DNA from: Nyssa sinensis
Taxonomy: Eukaryota > Streptophyta > Magnoliopsida > Cornales > Nyssaceae
Assembly (NCBI GenBank): GCA_008638375.1
Contig: CM018038.1
Coordinates: forward strand, 11,851,740-11,915,739
DNA length: 64,000 nt
Direction: 5' to 3'
Below the pieces are notes generated by a model. That model had not been told where the DNA came from. It searched no databases and saw only the letters and a list, made by a program, of their open reading frames with translations. The position numbers and the translations under genes were made by a program. Positions 37,501 through 48,845 of the stretch are shown here, one piece after another (the first letter of the stretch is position 1; each line of letters begins with the position of its first letter).

Positions 37501-39741
37501 GTATCTGCCAAGTCTTGCTTAGTGACCTGACTCAATCAAAATGTATATTAATTAAATTAAGTATTACAAAATAAAAGGAGCTAAAGTGCATCACTTGTCA
37601 GGAAAGTGGATACTGGATAGAGGCCCTAAAAGAATTTAAAAAAAAAAAAAACTGGGTTGCAAATCAAGTAAGTGGATCTATCTTCCATTCAACACAATTT
37701 GTCATGTATATAACATAATTCTTGCTTGATTATTTTTTAACCCGTTTATAAAAAATAAATAAAATAGTAAAATATATGTACATTATATATATATATATAT
37801 AAATTATGGTAAGAATTAGAGGAGATTCTCTTGTGTATTTTGGGCTCAAGTATTATCCAAAAGAATCTGTTTTATAAATTTTTTTTCATTAATATTCTAA
37901 AAGTTATCGAGTGAAGAAAAGAATCAAAAGTACAAAAAACTTGAAAGAATCCTTTTACGATCACTTTATTAGAGCATTTTTGACACTATGATTGGAGGTC
38001 TAAAATCACGGTTACAGGCCGTGATTTTTCAAGAGTTATTTGTTGCTTCAATAAAGCTCTAGTTAAGAACCGTGTGGTTTTGATCCAAAAAGCAAAGGTG
38101 GGCCAAACACCTTCTAACGCATTTTAATTTAATAACCCAAAATCAATAAGCTGCCCTATCACTAAAGTGCCTTAGTTCATGGGTTTTTTTTTATTTCAAG
38201 AAGGAATCAAAATCAAATCCAACGAAGCCAATAAAGTCTACCTTCAGCACAAAACCTTTCCCTTTATTTAAATCGTATGTAGTCCTTTTTTAAATTCAAC
38301 TTTTGGGATTTTTTTTTGTTCATATTCTGTTTTTCTTTCTACTAAACAATAATTTAAGCTATATTTGAAAAAAAAAAATACAAAGTTGAATTTAAAAATT
38401 AAAAAACAAAATTGACAAGAATTACATAAACACAAAACCCAATAAAGTACAACCACTTGCCCCCGGTTACCATAAAACTGATCTACTGGCAAGGCACTAA
38501 TTTCAAAGAGGAATCTTTGAACCGTGTTTGGAAGCGTGAAATATTGTAAACAAACAAACAGAAGAAATCAAAGATGGGAGTAAAAGTAAAACAAAAGGCA
38601 TTGATTGGTAAAAGGGAGACTTACAAGAGCATCAAATGCGAAGCGATTAACACCCTTCCAGTTGTCCAAATCATAGGCAGTGAAATGCTTGCAACAAGCA
38701 GAGGCCTGAAGATGCCCATCTTTCAGCTTCCCACCGTTAAAACTGTCCCCTTGAACACCTCTCACATATGACACTGCATATTTCCCTGTCATCCTTGGGT
38801 CTTCCCCAGGCGTCTCTTGCCCTCTCCCCCATCTTGGGTCCCTGAACACATTTATATTTGGTGCCCAAAATGTCATTCCCTGCGCTTGTCCTTCATTGTA
38901 CACCCCTCGAGCCTCTCTTCCAATCGCCTGTTCATATTCACCCACAAACAAAATCAATCAAAATATATGTGTGTGTGTGTGTGTGTTGGTTGGCCTATCA
39001 GATATGGAACTATGATCCGAATAGCTGCATTCACACATATTATTTAAGACTTTATTTTATTAAATATGTATATATAAATGTATAGAATAGGGAAAAACGT
39101 TCAGTTAGAAAGTCTTACTGTGAAATCTCCTTTCAGATTGGAGTATTCATAGAGGATTCACAGATGAGACCTTGTTAACACCCGATGAGACCTTCCGCCG
39201 GATTTTTTTTTTCATTGAGTAGATTTGCGTAATCTAATTCATGCCTTCTTTTATCTTCCGTCATAAATATAATGGGAAAGTTGGGAAAATGAAGTACAAA
39301 TAGGAACTGAGTTAACTCATGAATGGTGGTTTAATTAATTACCTGACCGATGCGATACCATAGATGGGCATCAAAGGAAGCTGCGGTGAGAATGACTTGA
39401 GGGAAGCTGGTGGCGGATTGAATCGGGCCGTTGAAATGGACGCCAAATCCGGCGTCGGCAACGCCGTGTAAAGCTTCGGACCACCACTCGTAAGCGGGGA
39501 TGCCAAGTCGGGGAATGGCGGGGGCGGTGTTAACGAGTTGGGAGATTTTTTCATCTAGTGTGAGGCGAGAGACGAGGTCACTGGCTCGTTGGTCGATGGA
39601 TAGTGTGGTTTTGCAGAATGGGAATGATTCGGTTGATGGATTGGAAGAGTCACATGAGTAGGGAGGCTGAGTCGACTCAACCTGGTGGAGGAACAATGTT
39701 GCTATGCAGATGAGAAAGAATGTCTGGTTATGGAGTCTCAT
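34528..39741 (-). CDS. GH3 beta-D-xylosidase (BXL7-like), secreted
   Basis: Six minus-strand exons: 39741-39343, 38927-38625, 37526-37357, 37201-37104, 35979-35215 and 35117-34528. All junctions are GT-AG and in phase, giving 774 residues, the usual length for plant BXL proteins. A signal peptide of about 24 residues (hydrophobic [11 protein letters not shown]) implies secretion to the cell wall. Plant xylosidase marks are [38 protein letters not shown] and [10 protein letters not shown]. In the last, Asp296 is the expected catalytic nucleophile. Then come the GH3 C-terminal domain ([30 protein letters not shown]) and a fibronectin III-like domain ending in the stop at 34528. The family releases xylose, and in some members arabinose, from wall xylans and arabinans. 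It most resembles Arabidopsis BXL7 (At1g78060, recalled). Substrate is inferred, not seen. Confidence 0.94.
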
Positions 39742-39810
39742 TGTGTGATTGTTGAAGAAAAGAAATCAAAGTAGAAGAAGCAGAGTGAGAGCGAAGCTCT
39801 GAGCTCTGAA

Positions 39811-39818
39811 CATATAAG
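39811..39818 (-). promoter_or_regulatory. Candidate TATA box of the beta-xylosidase gene
   Basis: Minus-strand CTTATATG lies about 70 bp before the ATG at 39741, giving room for a short leader. It is a weak match to the plant TATA consensus. Confidence 0.35.
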
Positions 39819-39821
39819 ACC

Positions 39822-40994
39822 AAGAGACAACTGAATATTGCTGCTTTCTGCTTGGTTGGGTTGATAATTAATCGTTATCGTAGTTGAATGACAATATTAT
39901 CCTTGTGCTAATATAATACTGTTAGTTTGGTTTTGGTTTCAATTCAACTCATCTTGTCGGTAATGTTTTAAATAAACTTATCTAAAAAAGGAAAGTATAA
40001 GTGATAAATTATGATTAATATACATATTCAGATAAAAAGAAAAGTTTTATACACCAAGTTTAAAATTAAATATTTTTCAAAAGAGAAGAAAAAGTAATAT
40101 TTTAAATAAGTTTAATGTTATACATCTTTAATTTATATTTTTTAATTATATTTTTAATGTAATATGTCACAATAATGATTTTAAAAATTACATCATTTGA
40201 GATACAAGTCATTATATCCAACTAGGAACAGCTCCTTCATTAAGCCTACAAAATAATCGTTTTAGGTGAATTTATAAAAAGGTCCCAAATTTTACATTTT
40301 ATAATATAATCTAAACTAAAAGTCTAAGTTTAATGTAAATTTAATTTTATCAATAAAGCCCCATATAGACTCTAATTTTTTTTTTAATTTTATTAGAAGA
40401 GCTTTATTTTATATTTTTTTGTATTGCCTAATTTATATTTTATTGATTCTATTAGAATTGCTCAATTATTAAATTATATAAACAATCTATTATTAGAATT
40501 TTATTCAACATATACATCTCTTCTATTTAAACACTATTATAATTTTATATTACAAAAATATGTGTATATATGAAACAAGACATTAAAATATTTATATATA
40601 TTTATTAGAGTTGTATTATATTTATATATATATATATATTAATATTAAATAAATTGTTTATATTATTATTAAAAAAATTAAAAAAATATCTCATTTGAAA
40701 TGTTTACTTTAGACCTCCAATTATCTTGACTCAATCCCATATCCAATACATCACATTTAGAATATAAATTAGGAATCTCTAAATTTTTTAAAAATAAATA
40801 AATAAATGATTGAATAGTTGAATTGAAAGGTTTAAGAGTAAGGATGTGTTTGGAAAGGTCATAATTGATATAGATAAGTAACTTTTGTCTTTACTATAAG
40901 CTCCCGCATATATAAGATATAATCTTGTAAGAGAAATGCTAGGCATCACATTCTTTTTATTTCACTTTAATCCTACATTCTCATATGAGTAAGA
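39822..40994. other. AT-rich upstream region of the beta-xylosidase gene
   Basis: Highly AT-rich, with TA-rich stretches around 40550-40690. No gene, LTR or RNA gene was seen. It should include the xylosidase promoter and ends at the 5' LTR of copia-3. Confidence 0.5.
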
Positions 40995-41559
40995 TGTTGA
41001 AAAAATGGGTTTTTGAGCATTATAATTAATTATCTTTGAGCTAAAATTAAAGTAGGTCCTACAAATTAATTTTAGTAGGTCCAGATGGGAGTCCATGAGG
41101 AGATTAAGATTATATATTGGGTTGCTCAAAATCATTAAGGAGTGAATGAGAAATTGCCTCTAAACATCACCACTTGGAAATGGTAACAAAAGCTTGAAGC
41201 TTGTGTCCCACATAAGATGGGTATAAGGCTTTTAAAGCGTATATATACACATATTGTAACACCCCGAACTTATTTTACTGTTTAACCAATGTAATGGAGT
41301 CTTTTGGGAAAGTAATGGAGTGATTTAGCTAATTAACCCTATTTTAACACTATTAAAACTTGAATTAGCTAATCGTGGAAAACACAACAAAATAAAAACC
41401 GGCGCAAGGCCTTTGACATCGAAGCTAACCTAAATAGGAAACCAACAGATGAAACCGCTTCGTAAAAGGAGCAATAGAAAAGAAAATATTAAAGGAAAAG
41501 CTAAAATGAAAATCTGGGCCAACCAAACGGAGCATAAGCCCAAAATGAGGGAAAAATGC

Positions 41560-41650
41560 CAAAAGCGATGCCAAGGGGATTTGAACCCTTGACCTAATGG
41601 AGCAGGATTTTAAGCATCCAAAAAAAATATACCAAGTAGGCTGCCAGCAC
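41560..41650 (-). other. B-box-like fragment inside X2
   Basis: Minus-strand GGGTTCAAATCCCC is an excellent pol III B-box-like word, with a TTTTT run about 25 bases later. The A-box side is poor. It may be a second, decayed tRNA-derived piece in this element. Confidence 0.35.
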
Positions 41651-41953
41651 TTTTGTGCTTAATTATGCAACAAAAATGTATGTATACTCAACTTCCCCAA
41701 GCCCACTCCCAAATTGGCTAATGGTCATTCATGCAACAGCTCATCCCACATCATCCTATGCCTCAGCCCTCATCATAATTCCTACTCCAGCCATCATCAT
41801 CACACCCCAACCCTATGATATGCATGCATGGGTGTGATTGTATAAGTATACAATTATATATACATAAGTTATACACTATAGAACACTTCAAGTGTGTGTG
41901 CTATATTCATATAATGGGTGTGTGAGACTCAACAGTGTGTGTGCATGTGAGTG

Positions 41954-41956
<3 letters not shown>

Positions 41957-42000
<44 letters not shown>
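41957..42000 (+). repeat. (GA)22 microsatellite in X2
   Basis: Perfect GA run of 44 bases. Similar purine runs occupy the same relative place in X1 (about 27940-27960), so it may be part of the element's promoter or leader. Confidence 0.95.
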
Positions 42001-42004
<4 letters not shown>

Positions 42005-42167
42005 CATTGTGTATATGTGCATGGTGGTTGTGTGTCCATTGGTGGTGCAAAGAAGGAAAGGAAGGAGGCTAGTCTTGTATGTGCAGAACTGGACTGCACT
42101 GAGGGTCTCACCTTGTGCCAAGAGAAGAGGAGACACGATTGAAGGTATAACCTAGGCATCAAAGTCT

Positions 42168-42169
<2 letters not shown>

Positions 42170-42208
<39 letters not shown>
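42170..42208 (+). repeat. T39 homopolymer in X2
   Basis: Thirty-nine consecutive T bases follow a GAAGGTATAA donor-like word. It could be the poly(A) tail of an antisense retroposon or an expanded polypyrimidine tract. Confidence 0.9.
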
Positions 42209-43084
42209 CAGTTTCCTTTTTCTCTATACTGATTTAGTTTGTTTAGCCATAAAAATTGCATACATGAATTAATCTAACACCCAGGAACTACTAGAAGTAG
42301 GATTAGGGGACTAAGAAAGCCCGAAGGATCCTCAGCCATGGTCGACTGCCATTGTTGGACCTCCAACAAAGCATATCTGAAACGAGCTTCATAAAACTTG
42401 CTTTTAGTGTTTTAAATCCAACCTAGGCCTCGTGAGGGTTTCAAAAACCCTAAACTACGACCCAAACACCCAAGGGAGGACCACTAAAAATGGACTTACA
42501 AGTTTTGGATTTTAAAGCCAATGTCATAAAACAACCTCAAAATGTGATTTTGAGAATGGGGGCTTAAACCCCATGATGAAAGGATCACAAATAAAGAAAC
42601 CTCACAAGATTTGGGTCACAAACAAGGATTTACTAGCCAGTTGCAGGTTTGACTATCAAACCTTTAACCAAACTGTTGAGCTCGATTTGAACTCTCGAAT
42701 GAATGCCAAAGTGTAATTTGTACTTCCAGAAACATGTAGGAATCAAAAACAGAGAGGAAAACATCTTTAAAATTCACGAAATTAAAATGTAAATTTTCAG
42801 AAATTAAGGCAACCGTAGCCCTAGGTGATGGAGAAGATGACGAGTCGACCGAGTCGACTCGTCCAACTCGATCAGACCCAACATGTTAACTCGGACACGT
42901 GTTGGCTTGTAAGCAAGCCATCACATTAATGGACGACGCCATTTCGTGTAAGGCATTTTAAAATTTAAGGGGGTTTGGGACTGTTTGGCTGCAGGGTTAG
43001 ATAATTAAATCAGTAAACCAGTTTGGAACGAGGATAGCCTATCCTCAAATTAATTCACTATACGTCGTTTGGATCAAGAAAAAA

Positions 43085-43185
43085 TCAAAAAAAGGGGGGG
43101 GGGGGAGCTGCAGCTCCCTTGGATCGAACTTGTGACCAAGTGGGGAGGTGGCAATGAGTCAACCACTGTGCCACCCATTGCGCGC
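43085..43185 (-). other. tRNA-like pol III promoter unit inside X2
   Basis: Minus strand: a perfect A-box word (TGGCACAGTGG), then a perfect B-box core (AGTTCGATCC) about 45 bases later, then C and T runs. It lies in the same relative place as the unit in X1 at 28841-28925, upstream of the paired hairpin blocks. Both show the same order and antisense orientation, so the unit predates the split of these copies. Confidence 0.5.
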
Positions 43186-43311
43186 CTGTTAGATCCTGAA
43201 TCAAATATATGTGTATATTATACTGATATAATTAATTTAAATTATTTAAAAATAGGTAAATGTCCCGATGTCCAAATTAATTAAACAAATAGTGTATTTT
43301 GATTATGTCGG

Positions 43312-43490
43312 ACATTCTGGACCTAATGGTGATGTCCATTTTGTAAACTGGGGTTCCAAAAAATTAAGTTACCTCAAATATGAAATTACCTTTTTGCTCT
43401 TAGGAGTACCCGAAGCCAAATGAGAAGCCGCGAAGGTCTAGATTTATTTTCTTGGACGTTCCGAACTCAACGGTGGAGTCCGTTTACCTA
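43312..43490 (+). repeat. Paired hairpin blocks of X2
   Basis: Blocks with GGACCTAATGGTGATGTCC at 43319 and GAACTCAACGGTGGAGTCC at 43463 are 144 bp apart. Arms of four to five bases can pair in each. Confidence 0.6.
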
Positions 43491-45873
43491 AATAAAATAC
43501 TTTGAAGGCCGATGTAATAAATTTAGCAACCTTAAGAATATAATTAAATAATACCGAGAGAGTTAAAATAAATCACGAACGTTAACATTGACCTAAATAA
43601 TTGAGATGAGTTAATAATAATTAAATTTATGACTTACAGGAACCTCCAAAGGGAAGGACAATGAGACTTGAGTTTGTAAAACTACTGAACGTTATTTTTG
43701 AGGTAAGTAACTCTTATGCTTTAATATGGGTTATTCCCAGCCAGTCACATTTATTCTCATATGCTGCCAAATTTGTACTCTATTACTACTTGCTGAACTT
43801 GATTTCTCCTTTTTGAAGCCAATCGATTTGTGATTATTGTTTATGCATGTGCCTTGGATTTGAATTGCTTGCTTACATCATTGTGAATTTGATTGCTGAT
43901 ACTTGAGCATCGTTATGCCTTCATGTATGCCATGTCATGATCTTGTGATTTATTATTATGATGGAAATCTCATACACATAATTATGTATCTCACGTGATA
44001 TTTTGTTGATCATGAAATTTTTTATGTGCTCGGGGTTGTGCTAAGTCACAACGGCCCACCTACTCACAGATGGCGTTTAGGACCTTTGGGGTCATTTGTG
44101 TCCTTCGAGACTTATGATGAAAGAGTTCTTACTGAATGTGCGTTTTGGGGATATGTCGAACCCTGTTTGTTTACGCAACTGTTTTGTTAGAACTCAATAT
44201 TTGATCTTTCTGGTACTCATTGGATGATCATATTTTAAATCTTGTGAATGATCATATTATTGCAAGTATGTTACACTTTTGATTGGTTAACGTTTTGTTT
44301 GTGCTAGCGATTCATCATTTGGCTATTGGCTATCTGTTATCTCTTTATTCTATTATTCCATTGGACTAACCCTAACCCATGTTAAAGTTAGGAAATTACT
44401 TACTGGGCTTTGTTAGGTCACCCCTCCCTTATTTTTTTCAAGACAATAGGAAGTAGGAAAACCCTCAGACGCTTTAGAGGTTTAGACACCTGTTAGCCAC
44501 TGGTAGCTTTTTCTGCCGAGTCTTTGTATTAAATTAAATACTGGAAGGTCTTGATATCTCTCATGTCACCACGGTCCTGTCAGTTGTGTTTTTGGAGGAT
44601 CTATACTTACAAACACTTATGTTCTTTTGGCATGTATTAAATGATAACCTGACTATGCTACAAGTTTTACTGATGTCTATAAATTGTTTTATTAAAAACC
44701 TTACTTAGCATTTCAGATCCTTTTGATGGGGAACGGCCCACTGGCCGCAGACCCGGTCACGGACCCCTAATCCGCATAAGGTAGGTTTTGGGTCATGACA
44801 CATACCTTGGAGAAGGGTTTGGGCTCTAAGAGGTACTCAAGTTTTGTGTATGGGAAAGGACCTAAGCAAATGCTTGGACCACCACACGCGCGCCACCACC
44901 GTCACCCAGCCCCGCACCACACTGAACCTGGCCGGGTTTGGTCGAGTTTGGGCTCGGGCTTGGCTCGTTGTATATATATCTTTTTGGAGAAAATTAATTT
45001 AAATAATTTTTCATTAAACGCTGTCATTTTGTTACTATTAAAAATAAATTAAAATGCTGCCATTTAGTTATCAGATTAATTAAAACCAAAAATGTCACCA
45101 TTCTGCGTGTACGTTTTTTTATTTTGGTTTAAATCCAAAACGATGTCGTTTTGCGATTGTGTTGGTTTGAATTGACTGAATAGTCGTCTTCACTAAAAAC
45201 GTCACTGTTCTGCAAGTACATTTTTTTGTTTTGGTTTAAATCCAAAACAACATCGTTTTGTGATTGCGTTAGTTTGAATTTTGACTAAACAGTCGTCTTC
45301 TTTATGCACGACTGTGTTTGTTCACCATGAACAAACACAACAGAACCTTCCTGCTTGTACCAAATAGGCACAAAGAAGTCTATAAATACACACACATTCA
45401 TTGCATATTCATTCATTCATAAATATACATTATGTGCGTCAGTTTTGAGAGAAAGTTTAAGTCACTGTCTGGTTTGTTGTGCACTAAAGTTTGAGTGGTT
45501 CATCTTCAAGTGCGTTGGTCATTGTGTCCTAGGAGACGGACGACTAAGAACTCGTAAGCACAACTGCGAGGGCCATAATTCATCTTAAGGACATTGTGTT
45601 AAACACAAGCCTTGACCATCTTCTAGTTTTCCAGTTTCTGTAAATGTTTACAGATTTTATTTTTCTGATACTCCATTTTTGTTTTCTGTAAGTTTCTGTT
45701 TCTGTTTTCTGTAAAACAAAAACCATACATTATGTTTTCTTAAAACAGTTTCTGATTTTCCTTTCATTTGGCAAAACAGATTTAATAAATTCAGATTAAA
45801 AATCTTAAGACGAATTAACTTTTATAAATCTGTTTATTAATTTTGTTATTATAAGTATTTTATACTGTCAAAA

Positions 45874-45885
45874 TGGTTTCAGAAC
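45874..45885 (+). promoter_or_regulatory. Decayed primer-binding site of copia-3
   Basis: TGGTTTCAGAAC differs at two positions from the TGGTATCAGAGC seen in the other two copia elements. Its place between the inferred LTR end and gag supports the call. Confidence 0.55.
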
Positions 45886-46268
45886 TTGAAAATTACAGAA
45901 AATATAGATTATGTTTTATATATATTTATATATATATATAATAGATTCTGTTTTATATATATTGAATAAAGACAGATTTATATATATATTTATATATAAA
46001 TTTATATAGCTTTCTGTCTCATACTTCAAACATTAGAAAAATACAGAACTGAGAAGAAGGGAAAAAAATTGCTTATATTTCTGTTTAGTATAGAAATTTA
46101 TTTCTTTATTTTAATTAAATTGAAGATTGCTCCTTTTTTAGTAATATATTTAACTACAGATTTTATTGATTGGCATATATATTTTTGTGAAAAATTTTCA
46201 ATTCATAAATAGCAACTGATCCTCTTCCTACCCCGACCGTTACGACGGTGCCTCCTCCTACGCCTGTT

Positions 46269-46856
46269 ATGGCACCAATGACTGTGAGTCATAGAGAAAG
46301 GCCAGAGAAGTTCAATGGCACTGATTTTAGGAGGTGACAATAGAAGATGTTATTCTATTTGACCACTCTAAATTTGGCTCGGTTCCTGCGTGAAGATGCT
46401 CCCGCATTGATAGAGAATGAATCTGATCGGCAAGTGGTTGCTGCAGTTGAGGCTTGGAAACATACAGACTTCCTTTATCGAAATTACATTCTCAATGGGT
46501 TGGACAACACATTTGATAATATGCATTGCACCATCAAAACAACAAGGGAATTGTGGGATTCACTTGACAAAAAGTACAAGACTGAGGATGCCGGAATGAA
46601 GAAATTTGTTGTCGGTAGATTTTTGTACTACAAGATAGTTGATTCCAAAATAGTCATTAGTCAAGTTCAAGACCTTTAAGTTATCCTACATGAAATCCAT
46701 GCAGAAGGAATGTCTCTAAGCGAGTCTTTCCAAGTGACTGCCATTATTGAAAAATTGTCACCCCTATGGAAAGAATTCAAGAATTACCTTAAGCACAAGC
46801 GCAATGAGATGAAACTTGAAGACTTGATTGTCTGACTGAAGATAGAGGAAGATAAA
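46269..46856 (+). pseudogene. Copia-3 gag, 5' part
   Basis: Frame from ATG 46269 (MAPMTVSHRERPEKF) with capsid-like AVEAWKHTDF and TTRELWDSLDKKYK, then [15 protein letters not shown] after a stop. Stops near 46335, 46341, 46677 and 46833 break it. It is interrupted by X3 after IEEDK, and the frame is picked up again at 50194. Confidence 0.82.
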
Positions 46857-47049
46857 TGTAATACCGTGACCCGAGTTAGCACGTATACCATGGTAGACCT
46901 GGTCAGGCAATGTATTATCAATTGTAAACCGAGTTGCTTAAGCTCTATATCATATTACCAAATGCACTACACGATTTTGGAATGCGAACAGTGTCAGTTA
47001 TATAGTCAGTGCCGGGCAATGCCCGAGCAACTCAGAACTATGTCTCATG

Positions 47050-47400
47050 ATGCATGCATGCATGCATTTTCATGCATGCATACGTACATACACATGCATA
47101 GCTCATGAAATATTAGTGTCTGTATACGTGCCCAAAATTTGGTATATATATAAATGTGTATATATATATATATATATAGGTATGAAATACATATTTATAC
47201 ATGTGTATATATAATATAGTATAGTATATATGTGTGTATTTAAAATATCAATACAAGAAAAGAAAAAGAAACAAAGGAAAGAAAGAAAGGAGTGAGGCAT
47301 GCAGTAAGTGCATGCATATATATATATATACATATATGTGTGTGTGTGTGTGATAGTGGTAAATTAGTGTGTGTGTGTTGGTATGTCTGATATAATATAT

Positions 47401-47435
<35 letters not shown>
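47050..47435. repeat. Microsatellite-rich zone of X3
   Basis: GCAT/ATGC repeats (about 47050-47085), TA runs (about 47155-47180 and 47400-47434) and GT runs (about 47338-47350) sit together. X1 has the same kind of zone at 27580-27720. Confidence 0.8.
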
Positions 47436-47437
<2 letters not shown>

Positions 47438-48669
47438 AATATCTCTTTCACCATAAATGCAAGGCTGCATTTTGGTAAAAGAGATCAGAATTTAAAGTCA
47501 AAATTGAGGGCTTGAGGAGTGTAGGGTAGAGAGAAGTGACAGGGGAGGTGGAGTGAGTTATATACATATATATATATATGTACATGTGCGTTGGTGGAGA
47601 AAATCAGAAATGAGAGAGACTAATTTGAGAAACCAAGTGAGAGATTGTGAAGTTGGGAGATTCAGAACTGAAACAAAAAAGAGGAGGAAGAACTTGTAAC
47701 AAGAAAAACTCAAAGAATATAAGTAAGTGGGTTTGTTCTGTTTTTAATTTTTAAAGCATGAAATATTGAGTTTAATGGTAGGATCTTGATCAGCATGCAA
47801 CTAGGATCATTTAGCAAAAAGAATGAGATTAAATGGTGGAAAAATCAACCTAAAAAGTTGAGTTATAGGTTTTAGGGTGTTCGAACTTTCACTTATATTT
47901 TATGCATGAAATCATGTTTAAATGGCCTAAAAATGACCCAAAGTAGTGCAGAAAATTTTTAGGAAGAAAAATAAGTAAAAATAGTCAAGAAAGGTGCATG
48001 AAAATGAAAAAGCTCAATTGACCGGAGCCATAATTTTAGGCCAATTCGTGTTGATTTAATAGATTAAACGAAAAACAAACCCTTGGAATGAGATCTACAT
48101 GAAAATCTGAAGGAAATGACATTTGAAAACTGTTAAATTTCAACTGGAATTAGGTCGTCGATGCCTGAGATGGAGACGAAAACCTACCGGAGTTTCACCT
48201 GAAAAACGAGGAACAAGACTATTGGTTTAGGGTTTGGGTTCGGGTCATGAGTAGGATCTGGGTCGGGACCCGACCGAAACAGAAACGGGTAAGCCCAAAA
48301 CGACACAATATTACTTAAGTTTAAAAGGTTTTAAAATTGAAATTTCGAGTGTTTGATTACGGGCTTAAGAAATTAAATTAGAAATTGATTTGGGGATAGG
48401 GATATCCTATTCCAGATTTGAAGCTTAGCCACTGTTTAGCTATCCTTAGTTAGGATAGGATTTCCTGAAATTACATTTGGACCCAGAAGTTATGGAAATT
48501 ATACTTGGACCCTAAACTTTTAGTTATTATGATTTGACCCTCCAGAATAAAATATTAATTAATTAACTAATTAAAAATAATAGAAAGTTATGAAAATGCT
48601 ACTAAGTCAAAAAGTAGTCAAACAGATTCCGATTAAAATAAAAGAATAGTGAATTTTTATTATTTCGAG

Positions 48670-48845
48670 CATTCTGGACTCAACCATAGAGTCTGATTTG
48701 TGAAAAGAGGTCTCTAGAAATGAGAACCCGTAAAAGTGCAAAATGAACATTTTGCCCTTTTTAGCACAGAAGTCCAAATTGAATTCCGTGAAAGCCTAAA
48801 CCGACTTTCTTCAACATTTCAGAGTTAATGGTAAAGTTTATTTTC
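48670..48845 (+). repeat. Paired hairpin blocks of X3
   Basis: GGACTCAACCATAGAGTCT at 48676 and a decayed partner at about 48821 are 145 bp apart, close to the 144-bp spacing in X1 and X2. Only the first can still form the hairpin. Confidence 0.5.

Larger units (their letters stand above)
41255..44800 (+). mobile_element. Non-coding 3.5-kb insertion X2 in the 5' LTR of copia-3
   Basis: Starts TGTAACACCCCGAAC and ends GGGTCATGACA. The target word CATA lies on both sides (41250-41253 and 44801-44804), and the intact 3' LTR of the host shows the empty site at 54366. It contains a (GA)n run, a 39-base T run, two tRNA-like antisense units, and hairpin blocks at 43319 and 43463 (144 bp apart). No protein-coding frame. 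The ends form a short imperfect inverted repeat. It is probably a long solo LTR. Confidence 0.78.
40995..45870 (+). repeat. 5' LTR of copia-3, split by X2
   Basis: It starts TGTTGAAAAAATGGG and the matching 3' LTR starts TGTTGGAAAAATGGG at 54087. Similarity resumes on the far side of X2 at 44801 (CATACCTTGGAGAAGG versus CATACCTTAGAGGAAGG). The end at ATACTGTCA just before the primer-site relic is inferred, because the 3' LTR copy is truncated. Confidence 0.75.

Noticed and set aside
41888..42162. Overlapping open frames with poly-Ser/Leu or poly-Arg/Glu
   Set aside because: They are translations of the (GA)22 run and its surroundings. No gene signals.
44872..45020. Pro/His-rich frame near 44.9 kb and the Ala-rich and Arg-rich frames at 54.4-54.6 kb
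   Set aside because: They are translations of the GC-rich part of the copia-3 LTRs, present in both LTR copies with different repeat lengths.
47103..47454. Minus-strand frames rich in Tyr/Ile/His/Thr
   Set aside because: Products of TA, GT and GCAT microsatellites in X3.
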